A stretch of 64,000 bases of DNA from Rotaria socialis (taxonomy: Eukaryota; Rotifera; Eurotatoria; Philodinida; Philodinidae). The position numbers and the translations under genes are program-made. The stretch lies in the NCBI GenBank assembly GCA_905331475.1, contig CAJNYU010002348.1, forward strand, positions 104,096 to 168,095, in the 5' to 3' direction. How positions within the stretch are numbered: position 1 is the first letter of the stretch; each line of letters begins with the position of its first letter. Positions 48,900 to 62,400 of the stretch are shown here, one piece after another. Under the pieces are notes generated by a model, which saw nothing but the letters and a program-made list of their open reading frames with translations, was not told where the DNA came from and searched no databases.

Positions 48900-51800
48900 A
48901 TGCATAATGATCTGATGCTGCTCTATTCTTTATTTTTCTTATCAATAATAATAAGAATTACGCACGGACAACAAACAGTAATTTATGTTAAACGTGGTGA
49001 TGTAGTTGAATTATGTGACAATCGCTCGACATCAATTTATGCTTATGAATATCGAAGTTTCGATGGTAAAAAAGATCTAATTCTTGAGCCATCAAGAAAT
49101 GATCGATACTCAAATCCATATCGGACAAGTCTATTACGAATAAATAATGTTAATGAAAGTGATAGTGGATTATATAAATGTCCACAAGATGATATTGAAT
49201 GGCAAAAACTTCAAGTTTACAGTAAGTTCAAATAAAAGAAACGACCGATAAATTGTAATTTTTGATTACAAGTGTTATATAAGAAATTGATAAGGTATCT
49301 TTTTCTTTTTTCTATTAAAAAAACAAAGCATGTCTTGTTAGACACTCGATTTGTTCTCAATCAAGCGATTGTGTTCAGACACAAGATGATTAGAACAAGA
49401 TAAACTGCTTTTGTATATTGTTATAAAAAAAAGAAAGAAAGAGAAAAAGAAACAGATATCTATATCAATGATTAATGAAACTATTGATTTATTTTGTTGA
49501 AAATGAAACACTATGTCTTCTCTATGTTTTCTTCTTTTTCTAATTAGCTCCCGTTAAACATATATATTTAAGTAATCTTCATGCACCAACTCGAATGTAT
49601 AATAATGATCTATGCGGAATTCATGATAGAAATTGCTTAGTTATGGTTGAAGGTGAACCATTGGATATTGTTTGCGCTGCTGATGGTTCTCCTCGTCCAT
49701 CACTTGAAATTTCATTAAATAAAAATCATACAACACCAACAATAATGGCATTAGCAACGGGCATTAAAACGCCAGATTTGATTGACAATCGATTTCAACC
49801 AAGTGTTTATGAAGTTTATCGTATTCCACATTTAACATACGCTGATAACGGACGAAATCTAACATGTCATGTCGATATGAAACACATTGATAACACGCTC
49901 ATTTTATCAGTGACAAAACAAATCTATATTGAATGTAAAATTGTTTGGTTTTTTTTCTTTTAAATTTTCTATTGATCTTCTGCTTGATTTAGATCGACCG
50001 ACAGTTGCAGAAAAAGTTAAAAAAATCTATTCTGGAATTAATCGTACGCGTACTGTTAATTGTACAGTTATACGTGCTAATCCAATGTATATACATTATA
50101 AGATCCACGCTTTAACACCATCACTTATCAGTAAAGAATATGATGATCAAAATCCTTCGTACTATAAATTTGATATAACGCCCACATCCATTGATCAATT
50201 TCGTTCGTTTAATGTAACTGCTAACAATAGTATTGGTTATGATACATGCACTTATGAATTAATTCACGGAGGTAGATATTTGTCTTTCTAATCAATTTTC
50301 TTTTCAAGCTTAGACAGATAGAGAAATGTATGATGTTAATACAAACTAGACATTGTTGTATAAGTTCTGATGTTATTGTTGTTTTGAATATTAATGATAC
50401 GAGATAATTAACTTTAACTTCTTATGTTTGGCTATTCTTTGTGGCATGTGGCGGTTTTATTAAATAGTTCGTAGGACAGTTTTTTTAAACTAAACTAAAC
50501 AATAGAACCTACATGCATATGAAGATGTTAAATAATGAGGGAGGACATCAATAATTACATGACAAACAAGTTCAATATCTTTAGGCAATGTTTGTCTGGT
50601 AGTGACATAAGACACGTTACAGTTTCTATTCACAGGTGAAATGACTGATAGATATGTTACAGAATAAGAAGTAGGCGCTAAAATGATTTCACTCTACAAA
50701 TTTGATCATTTTTAGATCTAGATCGATAAATCTTTTTCAAACTTATGTAATCTAGGTTGGTGAGACAAGTCTCATTTTGTTTGCTTGAGTACACGAGACA
50801 TTGTAATCTATGATAATTCTAGACACTGTAAGCCCTATAAATAGAACTTTGATGGTACAAAAATTACCCGGAACGGGAACTGCGATTCCGACTCCGGTTC
50901 CGGTTACTAAAAGTAAGAAAATGGCGGTTCCGGCTCAATTCCTCTAATATCATGCGAAAAGAAAAACCAAGGGGTGATCAACCAGCTAAAATAATTTTGA
51001 AATATATATTTCGAGAAAATTTGATTATCTGACTGGTGTATTTAAAGTTATCAAATATTTCATACTTTACTTGAAAAAGTGATGAGACACGTCTACACAT
51101 AGTCTGCAGATTGTTTTGTCTCTTTTCGATGGTTGACCAATTCTATCTGCATAAAACTCAAGAAAATAGAAGAAGCTTAAGATCCAATCGAATTCTCATT
51201 ATGTAACGATTTATTGTGATTATTTATCATATGAATGTCATCGAGTTTCATCTAAAAAATTCAAAAGCTAGAATAATTTGACATAGCTAGTAATAAATTG
51301 AACAGGTTGTAAGCTCCCTATGGATTGTTCTTATTAGTCTGCATTGTTCGATGAGGGTATATACAAAACGCTTCAGGGATATAACCATAAGAACAGTTGA
51401 GATCAAAGAAAGATTCACTTGGTCAATAATCTATCGATTTATTGAAGTCAATATAGAACTACTTCAAAACAATGCATATCCATGGTTCGCTTGTTAATAA
51501 TAAATTTCGAGTGTCCATTATCATTCAAGAGAAAAAACAACAATCAGTTCAATTGATGAAAACGAGTTTGACATTATGAGTGTCTTTTTGTATGTAGTTA
51601 TCTATCGATCATCCTAGATACTTTAATGTATATGGGAGTCTTTTCCCTGTGAATAGAATACATTCATGTTCCCGAATCCCTATTGTAGTCATAGTAATAA
51701 TGTCATTTAAACTCAATACAATCTAATCCAATAAATAATTCGTTTTTGCGTCTGTTGAGATTTTAGAGCGCACATGGACGATATACTCTCCATGCTTGTG

Positions 51801-53813
51801 TGTGTGAGTGACAGTTTAGACTTCAATGCATGAGACAATCGAGTGACAAGCTACAATTTAGTAAAGTAATTTGAAACGATTATAACATCTATCAAGATAC
51901 ATAGCTAAATATCTAAATCCAATGATTAAAATAACTTCCTATATAGAAAAAAAGTTTTAATTACTTTACTACGAATGTAATCTTTTATCTTTATTTTTAG
52001 ATGTACCTGATCGAATAACAAATTGTACACTTGATAAATCGACATCAAATATTACTATAACAATAACTTGTACGAAAAGTTATGCACAAGGTGATAGTGA
52101 TAGTTATGCATGTATACTATATGAAAAGGATGAAAATGATCCAGAAAGAATGTTCAAAGAAATAGCACGAACAAAATCTTGCATATTTGCATTACCATAT
52201 ACTCATACACCTGTTGAATATCGTATTGGTGCACTAAATAATTACGGTTCATTATCAATCAATCAACATGGTTATGTTATTCCGTTGAATCAAAAAACTT
52301 GTAATTAACTATAAACTAAAATAAATTTGTTCTTCACGAGTTTTTGCTGGCTTCCTTTTTATTTCTAGCACAAAAAGCATCAGTTTTCAATAAGAAACTT
52401 TCTGTTATTCTTGGTTGCATATTCGGTGGTGCGATCGTATTAGTTTTTCTTTGTTGTCTTTGCGGAACATGTCATCAAGACCGATCGAAGCTTTCAACTA
52501 GAAATACTCTTTATCAAAAAGATAGTAAGTTATATTATTACATTTGTTTTTGTTTTTTGAAATGTTCACGTCAAAATATAAATATTATTCACACCCTATT
52601 CAGCATTTCCAATTGCAAGAGAACATTGCCGGATTGTTTCTGTATATCAGATTCAAACTCCTTCGTCTCTTTCTTCGACGTAGGTTTTCAAACTTGACAT
52701 AAATAAATCGAAGTCGAGCGCATGAATTTATGCATGTTATATATATTTTTTTCTTTTACGTTGATATATTCTTTTATTTGACGAAAAAGAAATCCATTAG
52801 ATACGTTTAATATGAAATCGTATAAATTAATTTTATTTTTCTTACCCTTATAGGATATCCCCGATCGTCGACCGAGAGCGAAGCATTAAAACCTATCAGT
52901 GGTAAATCAACGTGTGTCTTATTGTGTTAAAATAATAATTGTTTTTTTTTAATTTTTTTAAACATTTTGAGACGAAAAAGTGTTACACTTAGTTTCAAAT
53001 GGCAGTGATAGACATCATCAGGTTAGTTGAAAATTTAATTATAAGTTTAAGTTAATTGTTTTGTTTTAGAACGGCGCTGTTTATGATATTCCTATTCATT
53101 TAAATGGTAAATATTCTCATCAATTAACTTCTCCAACATCTGTTTATCATCAACAAAAGTCTCAACAATCAACTAATCTTCATTATATTGATCAAGATTC
53201 AATAACAAGTAGTCTTAATTCATTACGCACACGAGCACGTACATTTAACAATAAATTCTACGGTAATCCATTAATGGAGAATAAATACGGACCACTATCA
53301 TCAACAATACAAGGCAATGCGAATAATGGTGAAATTATGGAAAACGACGAAGAAGACGAAGACGAATCACCAGTTTATTCAACAACAACAGATGTTATGT
53401 CTGAAAGTGGCTCATTTCTTGTTTCAAATTCATCATCAAAGCGTCGTGCACCACCTCCACCTAAACCACGTTATTCAACATTAAGTTCTCTTCGTTTACC
53501 AGCTGAAAATTCTGATAAAGTACCATTGCCATGTCCTAAACCACGTTCTCGTTCAAATTCACGTACACGTTTAAATAATGGAAGTTCAGATAATTCATCA
53601 TATTTATACGAAGAACGTCCTGTTTCATCATCAGACTCTGGTATCGGTCAATCAGATGTTGTTTGTCTCCCCAATGGTGATACAATACGTTCGGGTCTTG
53701 TGAAATCAAGACAAAATAGCCTTCAAAAACATTATACTAGCCCACCATTAATTCAACAACCAATAAAACAGGAAATATTAACATCACCTATTGTTCGTGG
53801 TACAGAATGCTAA
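48900..53813 (+). CDS. Ig-superfamily single-pass receptor with proline-rich tail (eight exons, 761 aa)
   Basis: Exons 48900-49221, 49548-49934, 49993-50271, 52001-52300, 52369-52524, 52854-52901, 52972-53021 and 53070-53813 sum to 2286 nt in frame. A signal peptide (LLYSLFFLSIIIRITHG) precedes about four Ig-like modules: ELCDN...YKCPQD; DIVCAADG...NLTCHVD; VNCTVIRA...YDTCTYE; and ITITCTKS...YACILYE. The ectodomain has several N-glycosylation sites. One TM helix (LSVILGCIFGGAIVLVFLCC) is followed by a cytoplasmic tail of about 290 aa with an acidic stretch, RAPPPPKPRYS and VPLPCPKPRSRS (SH3-binding type), and tyrosine motifs VYDIP and SPVYSTT. This architecture is that of an adhesion or signalling receptor (nephrin/Dscam-like in layout only); no orthologue is recognised. 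The first three coding exons match Ig modules, and a 1.7-kb intron follows the third. The 5' end may have a further non-coding exon. Confidence 0.8.
50272..52000. other. 1.7-kb intron of the Ig receptor
   Basis: Mostly AT-rich. About 50870-50945 carries a GC-richer string of GGAAC/GGTTCCGG-like words in both orientations (CCGGAACGGGAAC, CCGGTTCCGGTT), which looks like a degraded repeat fragment. No coding exon was seen. Confidence 0.5.
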
Positions 53814-54222
53814 GAAATTTTGCTGTTTTCGAAACGTTTGTTGTGTAAATATTATGTGTGTGCATGTATCGATTGGTAGTAATCGATTCTACCAGCTGAA
53901 TACAGTATTGAACAAGACGCAAAGCTATGCTTGTTATTGTCTTTGGTATACGCATTTGTGAGGAATTTTTTTGTATTTCTTGGTTTCCTATTGTTGATTA
54001 GTGTTTTGTTGATACTTATATGATATGATTTATTCAGATTTTCTGCCTTTTTCTTTTTCTTTCGGTTGTAATTGTACAAAACAAAAAAACAAAAAAAAAA
54101 TGAAACATGAAAATTCAGATTTACACACATAGTTAACAATTATCTCGATGAGAATATGTCATGGAGATGATATGATAATTGGTGGTTCGAGAATCTTTCT
54201 TCTTTTTTTGTAGACAAACAAA
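53814..54222. other. Intergenic, Ig receptor to BRCT gene
   Basis: A spacer of about 400 bp between two plus-strand genes, probably holding the 3' UTR of the first and the promoter of the second. No motif is firmly identified. Confidence 0.5.
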
Positions 54223-57011
54223 ATGGTTGACCCTTACGATTTTGTAGCATCACCTTCGACTATTAGATCTAAACAAACACGTAAAAAGACAATAGTAAAA
54301 ACTTCTAAGAAGAGAAAATCAAATGAAAAGCCACGACGAGTATCGATTCGACAAGCCAATAGTAAATCTAACAAATCTACAAGATCAAATTTACGTGATA
54401 CAGATCATTTAATTGATATGCATGAAAAAGAAAATAATCCTAATAATGGTTTTACTCAATTAATTCAAACAAAAATGATGGAAGTTAAAAAACAACAAGG
54501 CAAACGTACAAATAAAAAAGTAAGAATAGTAACGGATGACAATCGTTCTCCATTGACAACTAAAAAACGGCAACGAACAGGTAACTTCTATTAGAAAATT
54601 TTCGTCTTGATGAAATTTATATTTTAATTAGAAACTGACGATAATTCTGATATGATCAATGATCCGACTGAAATAGGTAGTTTTTTCAAATCGTTGTAAA
54701 TATATTTATTTTTTAATTTGATCCAACAGGTAACAATCATCCGCTATGTACCACAACCAATGAGCATGTCAAAGTTGCCAAAACGAAAACAAAACATCCT
54801 CCAATTTGTGAATCAAAAGGTATCAAATCCAAAAAGGTTTTTAATTCAATGCCTTTAACTTAGATTATCTATAAAAATCTAGATCATTTTTTCGTTATGA
54901 CAAATAAACGACGTCGAGCATGTCTTTGTTCAAGTAACCCGTTTGTCTATTGAGTATAATGAGAGTCATTCATGTTTATTGCAATTTAGAAAGACAATTG
55001 GACGAACTTGAATTTGCCCCGGATAGTGCTCCGACACAAACACCTCAGCGATACGACGAGGAGCAGCAATTACCAGAAAAATCTTATCTAGAACCAAATT
55101 TAACTTGTGCTTATCATTCTCCACTTCCTCTTCTTCTTCCATCGTCACCTTTGATGCCACCTTTAGCTTCAACCATAGATCTTGAACCTGTTCAATCTAT
55201 ATCAGCAAATCAACAACAAGTAAATCATGAAGATGTCGGCAAAGAAGAGGAAGACGAAAACAAAGAAGAAGACGAAGAAGAAGAAGAAGAAGAAGAAGAA
55301 GAAGACGAAAACAAAGAAGAAGACGAAGAAGAAAATCAATTACATGCAACATCTATGATGGCTGCTCCTCTATCGCCAGCAATGCCTCTCAATACAACTT
55401 ATATTGCTCATCGATCAATTCCATTAATGGCACAAATACCATCAGCAGTACTTTCATTATCAACAGGAATACTTCGAAATACCACGACAATTGTTTCAAA
55501 TAATACACAAACTCAATTAACGGCATCCACTGTTGAACATTCAAATGTTGAACAACACAAAATCAATCTATCATTATCATTACCACCGGTTAAGTTAATT
55601 TCTAATCGGAAAGATCAAGAAACGTCAATGACTCCAACAGCTGTTCAAACAATAAAATGTTCTGTATCAACACAAACGGGTGATGATGATTATCCTATTC
55701 ATCATCCTTGTAATGATGTTAGTGTATGTCCATGTGTTCAAATTTATGCACGCTCTGAGCAATTGTTCATGACTAGTATGTCAGTATTCTTTCGCAATAC
55801 AATCACAGTAACACCTCGAGAACAATTATTTGCCACAATTAAGAATACAAACAGAACAAATAATAGGCAACAACAACAACCACAAATAAATGAATCCGTT
55901 ACATCTTCTGAGCCAACTCCGAACATTAATCAAACTGAAATTCCTATGCAAATCGAATCACGAATAGAGAAAGATGTAAGATAAATAGGATATAAACTCG
56001 TAGAATCTTTTTTTTTTTTGATAAATCTTTTTCAATAGAATAATGCTCAAATCAATGAAACATATTTAATTAATAATAACAACGACACTGTTACTTCGAT
56101 CGAACCTGAGCCTGAACAAACATCACATGTTTTACTCGATACATCGACAGTAATTCATGAAACTCCTTATGATAATTCAAAAAAATCCGATGGATCATCT
56201 ATAAAAATTAATATAAATTCAATAGAAGAATCGATTGAAAAAGCACATGAAGAACATTCATCATTCAACTCTTCTATTGATCAACAAAACTTTAAGTCAT
56301 TAGTATTAGCAATGACAGCTTTAAAAGATGATCAAAAAGTATTAAATTTATTTCTATTTTAAAAATATCAAACATTAAATATTTTGATTCTGTTTCCAGA
56401 TTGAATTTAATCGTTTTATTGAACGATTTTCTGTTCGTTCATCAACATCAATCGATGAAACAACTACACATTTAATTACCGATGAAGATAATGAAAATCC
56501 ATTACGATGCCCATTAACTGGTAAAGTTTTACAAGCCGTTGCACGTCATCTGAAAATCATTTCGTATCGCTGGTTAACAGCATGCTTAAATCAGCAACGT
56601 TATGTCGATGAAATTCCAACATATGAAATCATTGGTGACACTGTCTATAATGAGCATTCTGGAATGTCTCGTTCTCGATTGAATAACTCCATTGATTATC
56701 GTTTATTAGCAAATTATGCATTTCATTTCAAATGTACTGGCTGCCAACCATTTATCGATAATCGACCATTAATTGAACTTATACATTTATCTGGCGGTCT
56801 GATACTTAAAACACTTAATCAACATATTGATAATACAGGAAGACAAATCATAATTTTATGTTCAAAAAAATATCTTCAAAATAAACCAGCATTACAACAA
56901 GCTTGTCAAAAATTGAATATTCTCTGTATTGAACCAGAATGGTTGATTGCTAGTATAGTAAAATTTGATCTACAACCATTTGAACCATGGCTATGTACTT
57001 TATATTCATAA
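54223..57011 (+). CDS. Tandem-BRCT protein, BRCA1/BARD1-like C-terminus, no RING (seven exons, 813 aa)
   Basis: Exons 54223-54580, 54632-54676, 54730-54819, 54883-54933, 54990-55975, 56039-56338 and 56400-57011 total 2442 nt in frame. The N-terminal part is very basic (RSKQTRKKTIVKTSKKRK), probably a nuclear signal. The middle is long and low in complexity, with a strongly acidic (E/D/K) stretch and a serine/proline-rich section. The C-terminus is a BRCT pair: THLITDEDNENPLRC, LTGKVLQAVARHLKIISY, RWLTACL, then FHFKCTGC, LSGGLILK and EPEWLIASI. The linker YEIIGDTVYNEHSGMSRSRL resembles those of BRCA1 and BARD1, and the T-x-K triad (LTGK) fits phosphoserine binding. Such proteins act in DNA-damage response. 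BRCA1 and BARD1 carry a RING at the N-terminus, which I do not find here. It could be a RING-less relative, or upstream exons could be missed. Confidence 0.72.
55245..55335 (+). repeat. Coding GAA/GAC-rich acidic tandem repeat
   Basis: Within exon 5 of the BRCT gene, units of AAAGAAGAAGACGAA-type sequence encode a run of Glu, Asp and Lys (DENKEEDEEEE appears twice). Such tracts vary in length and can bind basic partners such as histones, but no function is shown. Confidence 0.8.
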
Positions 57012-59465
57012 TTTAATTTATATAGAGCTGTTTTTGATATATGTATAAATTTATATTATTCATTGAAATTATCATTTTTCTTTTTGTGTTTATATTATAT
57101 ATTAATTTTATTGTCGAATAAAACAAAACAGAGCAGATATTGAGAGTGAAATTTACATAATAGAGCAAGAAATCATATTTATTTGTTAAGTTTTCAATCA
57201 AGATATGTTTAATATTTCATGCAAAAAGAATCGAAATTGACACTGATTCACTGCGACTACACTGGTTTATGAAAAAAAAATTCTCGAATATAATTTTCTC
57301 GATAAAAACCTAAGTAAATCTTAGACAAATCACAAAATTCTAATGATCATGCCCTTCAATGGTTAGATCTATTGAATCCATCCTCGACCCAAAAAAAGAG
57401 CCAAGTTATTTTCCCTATTATGAATTTCTACTTACATAAATTGTATTGCTTGCTTCACGTGGATTAATGAGTCGTCCAATACTATCAGATATGTAAATCA
57501 ACTATCAAAGTTCTTTCTATATTCGAAAACAGCATAAAAAAAGTGCTATTGAAAAGTTTTATTTTTATGCTGTGATCAATATTTTCAATATCTTATTTGA
57601 ATAATAGAAAAATGAAAATAGCATGGATATGTATGTTTCATTCTGTTATACATTCGCCAAAAAGAAACAGATAATCCCGAAACAATGGTCAGCACACTAT
57701 ATAATAACTATTAGAAATTCTATCTGCTAAAAAATACACATTTGACTCTATGAATAAGAGTTAATTAGTAGTATCAATAGAATAAACACCTACAATACGA
57801 TATATGGGTTTAGAGTGGTTTGCATTAATGAAAATGTCTTTCTGGTCCGATTGACTATCAACAGCAATCAAGCAAACGATAATCATAGTTGCAACATTAT
57901 AATATAATTATGTGATACTACCAATTTCATTCACACATGGATTGATGCTCATCGATGTGTTTGATATGTCACGTACTGGTAAAGCAGTTGATTACTTCCG
58001 GCAATTATAATCAAAATATTGAATTTAGATTGTTCAGGATATCTGGGCTTTTTTCTATTCATATTTTGTGGAAAAACATTCACATAGCTATGTGATACCA
58101 ACAAATTTTATTCGAGCCACATCATTCAAGTATCTCAATTTTATGATTACCTATATTATATAGTCTGTGTATAATCCATGAATAATGTTGCAGATTATAG
58201 ACAACTCTTCACGTTACATATTTTGGATTAACTAAGTAACGGAATATTTTTGAATTGTGAAAAATAGCACAATTATTTTTATTCAAAAACAAAGAGCAAC
58301 AACATTCATTCATGTTTTACACGTACATATCTACTTAAATTTGAAGAAAACAAAATGAAATCGAAATAACACACATATAAATATATAATCCACATAGCTA
58401 ACTTGTGTCCAGAATCAAAATGCGGTTTCGTTCTAAATTCGTCTATTCAAAATTGAAATCATAAGTTTTTATTCAAATTATATTGGATGAAATTTCAGTT
58501 CTGAGTTCAACCTATGTATACATACTGTCGTTAGTATTTGTGNAAATTTTGACCCCCCCCCCCCCCCACACAGACCGTTACAGAGAAATTAATTAATTAT
58601 TTTCTCTGTAACGGTTTGTGATGGTTTCTAGCGACTCCATACATCATCATACAGGCCGTAACAGAGAAGCTCCACAGACCATCACTGACCGTGATTGACG
58701 GAATCCAGAAAATGAGTTTCATTGTGTTTTCCATTTTAATCCCACAGGGATTGCGCTAACAGCTTTTTACATTCATCTAGTGTTTCAAAAAATATAAGTA
58801 TACTAGAATTCAGTAGGCTGAATGTTTAAAAAACGCTAAATAGTGTAGAAAAGATTGCCTCACTACAAAGTTAGATAAGAATAATTGTCAGAATCCATTG
58901 AAACGCATCTCTTATCTCACATGCGACATGAAATTAACTGATTTTTTACGATATATGTCGTTCCTATCAGCATGCTATATTTGGATTTTTTGTTATTGTT
59001 CTCTGTTGTATTTCAAATTATTTCAAGTAACTCTATTTTTCAGTTCTTCGCTTAGTCACTGTAGAATACATCTGTAACACGTACGAAAAATTGTTTCTTG
59101 TGGAGTATAGCATGAGAGATGTCGTTGATTATCAATGGTGCCATCTTAAATAAAACTATCAGCTGTACAGTAGTTTTCTTTGCGTTTTATCCGTTTCGTT
59201 CGTCAATTGAACTTTATGTTGACAGATGTGACGGATATTCAAATAAATCTGAATAGTAGAGTTGATTAAATTTTAAATGACGGTATGGTGACTGCCAACC
59301 AATAAAAAATCGTCCACGCATACATATCTTTTAGTAGTAGACTTGCTTTGATCGTCTCTTTTCTGACGACGTGTACAAAATGCCAACAACTTAAATTCGT
59401 ATTATATAGCAACATTTTGTATTCGAATTATTTTTATTTTATAGAATTATAAAAAAACGACAACA
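57012..59465. other. Intergenic, BRCT gene to SEC24, with an assembly ambiguity
   Basis: Contains an AATAAA at 57117-57122 for the BRCT gene, then AT-rich DNA. At 58543 there is an undetermined base (N), followed within ten bases by a run of about 15 C. The sequence then reads CCGTTACAGAGAAA...TTTCTCTGTAACGG (58575-58615), a perfect 14-bp inverted repeat with an AT loop. Related CCGTAACAGAGAAG-type copies follow to about 58700. No exon was seen. Confidence 0.55.
58575..58615. repeat. Perfect 14-bp inverted repeat (stem-loop)
   Basis: CCGTTACAGAGAAA pairs with TTTCTCTGTAACGG across a short TTAATTAATT-like loop, directly after the C-run and N. It is a likely transposable-element end or hairpin, and it may have contributed to the sequencing uncertainty. 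Confidence 0.75.
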
Positions 59466-62400
59466 ATGCTAGCTAAATCGCCAGTACCCTTAAATGTTGG
59501 TGCTTTTCCGCCAACAATGCAGCAGCAATCACAAGCAACGTCGCAAACCTTTTCAAATCAATATAGGTCACCTATTTTACCGCCTAATTTCCAAGAAACC
59601 CAGCAATATCAATCTCAGCCACAGAATCCAAATCAACCTCCAGTTTTGCCACCGAATTCATCTGGTAGTCAACCGTATTCGTCACACAATTCATTAATGC
59701 ATCCACTATCGCATCCCCCATCATCAATAAATCAAGAACAGTTTCTTTCTCAATCACCTCAAATGATACCAAATGGAACTAGTATGATGTGTAGAGTTTC
59801 ACTTTCATATGTACAGGTATTCATGTATTTCAGATCAACCAGGGGCGCAACATCCATATATTAATTCTGGTTTACAACTATCATCTACATCGATGCAACC
59901 AGAATATGATACATCTAACCAATCACGTCCTCCAACAACAATAGCTAATCCTCAGTTTCAAAATGCTCCACCTCATCCTCTTAACACTACATCATCAAAT
60001 ATGAATGATACACCCTCATTTAAACCAGGTCAATATCATAATGTTCAACCAGTATATAATGGATCGTCTTCTTCGTATCCACCAAATAATCAAGCACCAG
60101 TTCCACCAGTAGGCCATACGTCTCAATTTAATTATCCTCATATATCTGGTCCATCATCTATGCCCAGTAATCTAGTAGCTGGAGCTAATACATATCCTGG
60201 TCAGCCTCCACTAGGTGGACCTAATGCATATCCTGGTCAACCTCCATCTAGTGGATCAAACGCATATCCTGGGCAACCTCCATCAAGTGGACCAAACGTA
60301 TATCCTGGTCAGCCTTCATTGAGTGGACCTAATAAATATCCTGGTCAACCGCCATCGAGTGGACCTAATGCATATCCTGGCCAACCTCCATCAAGTGGAC
60401 CAAACGCATATCCTGGTCAACCTTCATTGAGTGGACCTAATACGTATCCTGGTCAGCCTTCATTAGGTGGACCAGCACAACAACCAATGACGCAAACACG
60501 TATCGATCCAAATATTGTGCCAAATGTTGTACGTATATTTATCATTGAAATAAAGAAAAGTGCTATCTTATTCCTAATAATATTAATTTAGATTCAAGTA
60601 TTGGAACAAAGTCAAGAAAAAATCCAAGAACCATTTATAACAAATGCTCCAGGTTTATTACCACCGTTGGCTGCAACGAATTTTACTTGTCAAGATCAAG
60701 GTAGTTGCAATCCACGCTTCATGCGTTCAACTACATATTCAATACCAAATACAGCCGATATAGTTAAACAATCTCATATACCTCTTGCTCTGTCTATTTC
60801 TCCATTAGCCCAAGTTCAATCAGACGAGGTAAATTTCTTATTAATTGTATTTTGGAAAAAAGCACAAGATTTTTCTTTTTAGCTTGAACCACCACTTGCT
60901 AGTTTCGGTGAAACAGGTCCAGTAAGATGTCACCGTTGTAAAGCGTACATGTGCTCATTTATGCAGTTTATCGATGGTGGAAAACGTTTTATTTGTTGCT
61001 ATTGTGAAGCAGCAACAGATGGTTAGATTGCAACAACATATAACAAATATTGAACTTCATCGATATTAATGTTTTTCGTTTTTTGTTCTAGTACCAAATG
61101 AATATTTCAATCATCTTGATCACAGTGGTCGTCGTATGGATTGGTATCAACGACCTGAATTATGTATTGGTTCATATGAAATTTTAGCAACAAAACAATA
61201 TTGTAAAGTATGTTGCCATATGTTTATTTTTCAAAAATTTATCTTGTCTTATTTTTAGGATGAAAAATGGCCTGAACCACCGGCATTTATATTTATGATT
61301 GATGTATCATACAATAGTGTTCGAAGTGGTCTTGTTGAATATATTTGTCATATACTAAAAAATGATCTCCTTGATTATTTACCAAAGTTTGTTAATTATT
61401 TTATACTTGGTTTTTTAATAATCTTAATTATTTCTTACATGTATATCTAGAGATGGAAACGCTGAAACATCCACAGTACGAGTTGGTTTTGCAACATTTG
61501 ATAAACAAATACATTTTTACAATATTAAAGTAAGTTATTTCATTACTGTTTTTCACTTTAATTGTTAGTCTCACAATTGATTTTATCTTCTAGGGGGCAA
61601 GTAAATTTTCTCGAAAGAGAGAGAGAGAGAGGGAGAGAGGGAGAGAGTAGATGGTTGTTGTTATTGTTGTGTACTTAATGTATTCATTTTGTCTAATACC
61701 CTAACATATAATATCGTACATATCTAAGCATGTTTTCTGTCTAAGTCTATAATTTATATATTAACTATTCTTACAGAAAGAAAGAAATCTTCAACAATTA
61801 TGTTATGATTGATTTATTTCTTTATTTATTAGAGTACACTTGGACAACCACAAATGATGATTGTCTCCGATATAGAAGATATATTTGTACCATTGCTCGA
61901 TGGTTTTCTTTGTTTACCACAAACTTCACGAGGAGTAATAAATAGGTAACTGAATAAAAACTGAAAAGAAAATTCAACATATTTCCCTTTCTCTTTTCTA
62001 TTTAGTTTACTTGATCAAATTCCGCAAACATTTGCAAATACACAAGAAACAGAAACTATTTTAGCGCCAGTTATTCAATCTGGCATTCAAGCATTAAAAG
62101 TAAGACTTGATCAGAAGCTTTTAAAATGAATTATTAATGAACATCAAACAAGTTATTATAAGTTTTTGCTCAAGTAGTAGACTAATCTATCTGTATTCAT
62201 TACAATGAAAACATTCAAAATGATATCTATTGTTGGAGTCTGTCTAGACATGCACACGAACAAAAAAACAGCAAATAAACTTGTAGCATGAAATTTTCGC
62301 GTCAATAGCTTGACTGATTCATAGAATATCTAACAAAAAATCAAGAGAAAGACATTTTGTTGAGTAAAATTCTAAGAATGTTTTTTCCGATCATTAAATC

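Noticed and set aside
50870..50945. Telomere-like or coding GGTTCCGG stretch
   Set aside because: It is too short and irregular. It is best left as a repeat fragment within an intron.
54934..54953. A separate gene starting at ATG 54950 for the large exon of the BRCT protein
   Set aside because: A donor at 54934 and an acceptor at 54988-54989 keep one continuous frame through the whole BRCT gene, so no new start is needed.
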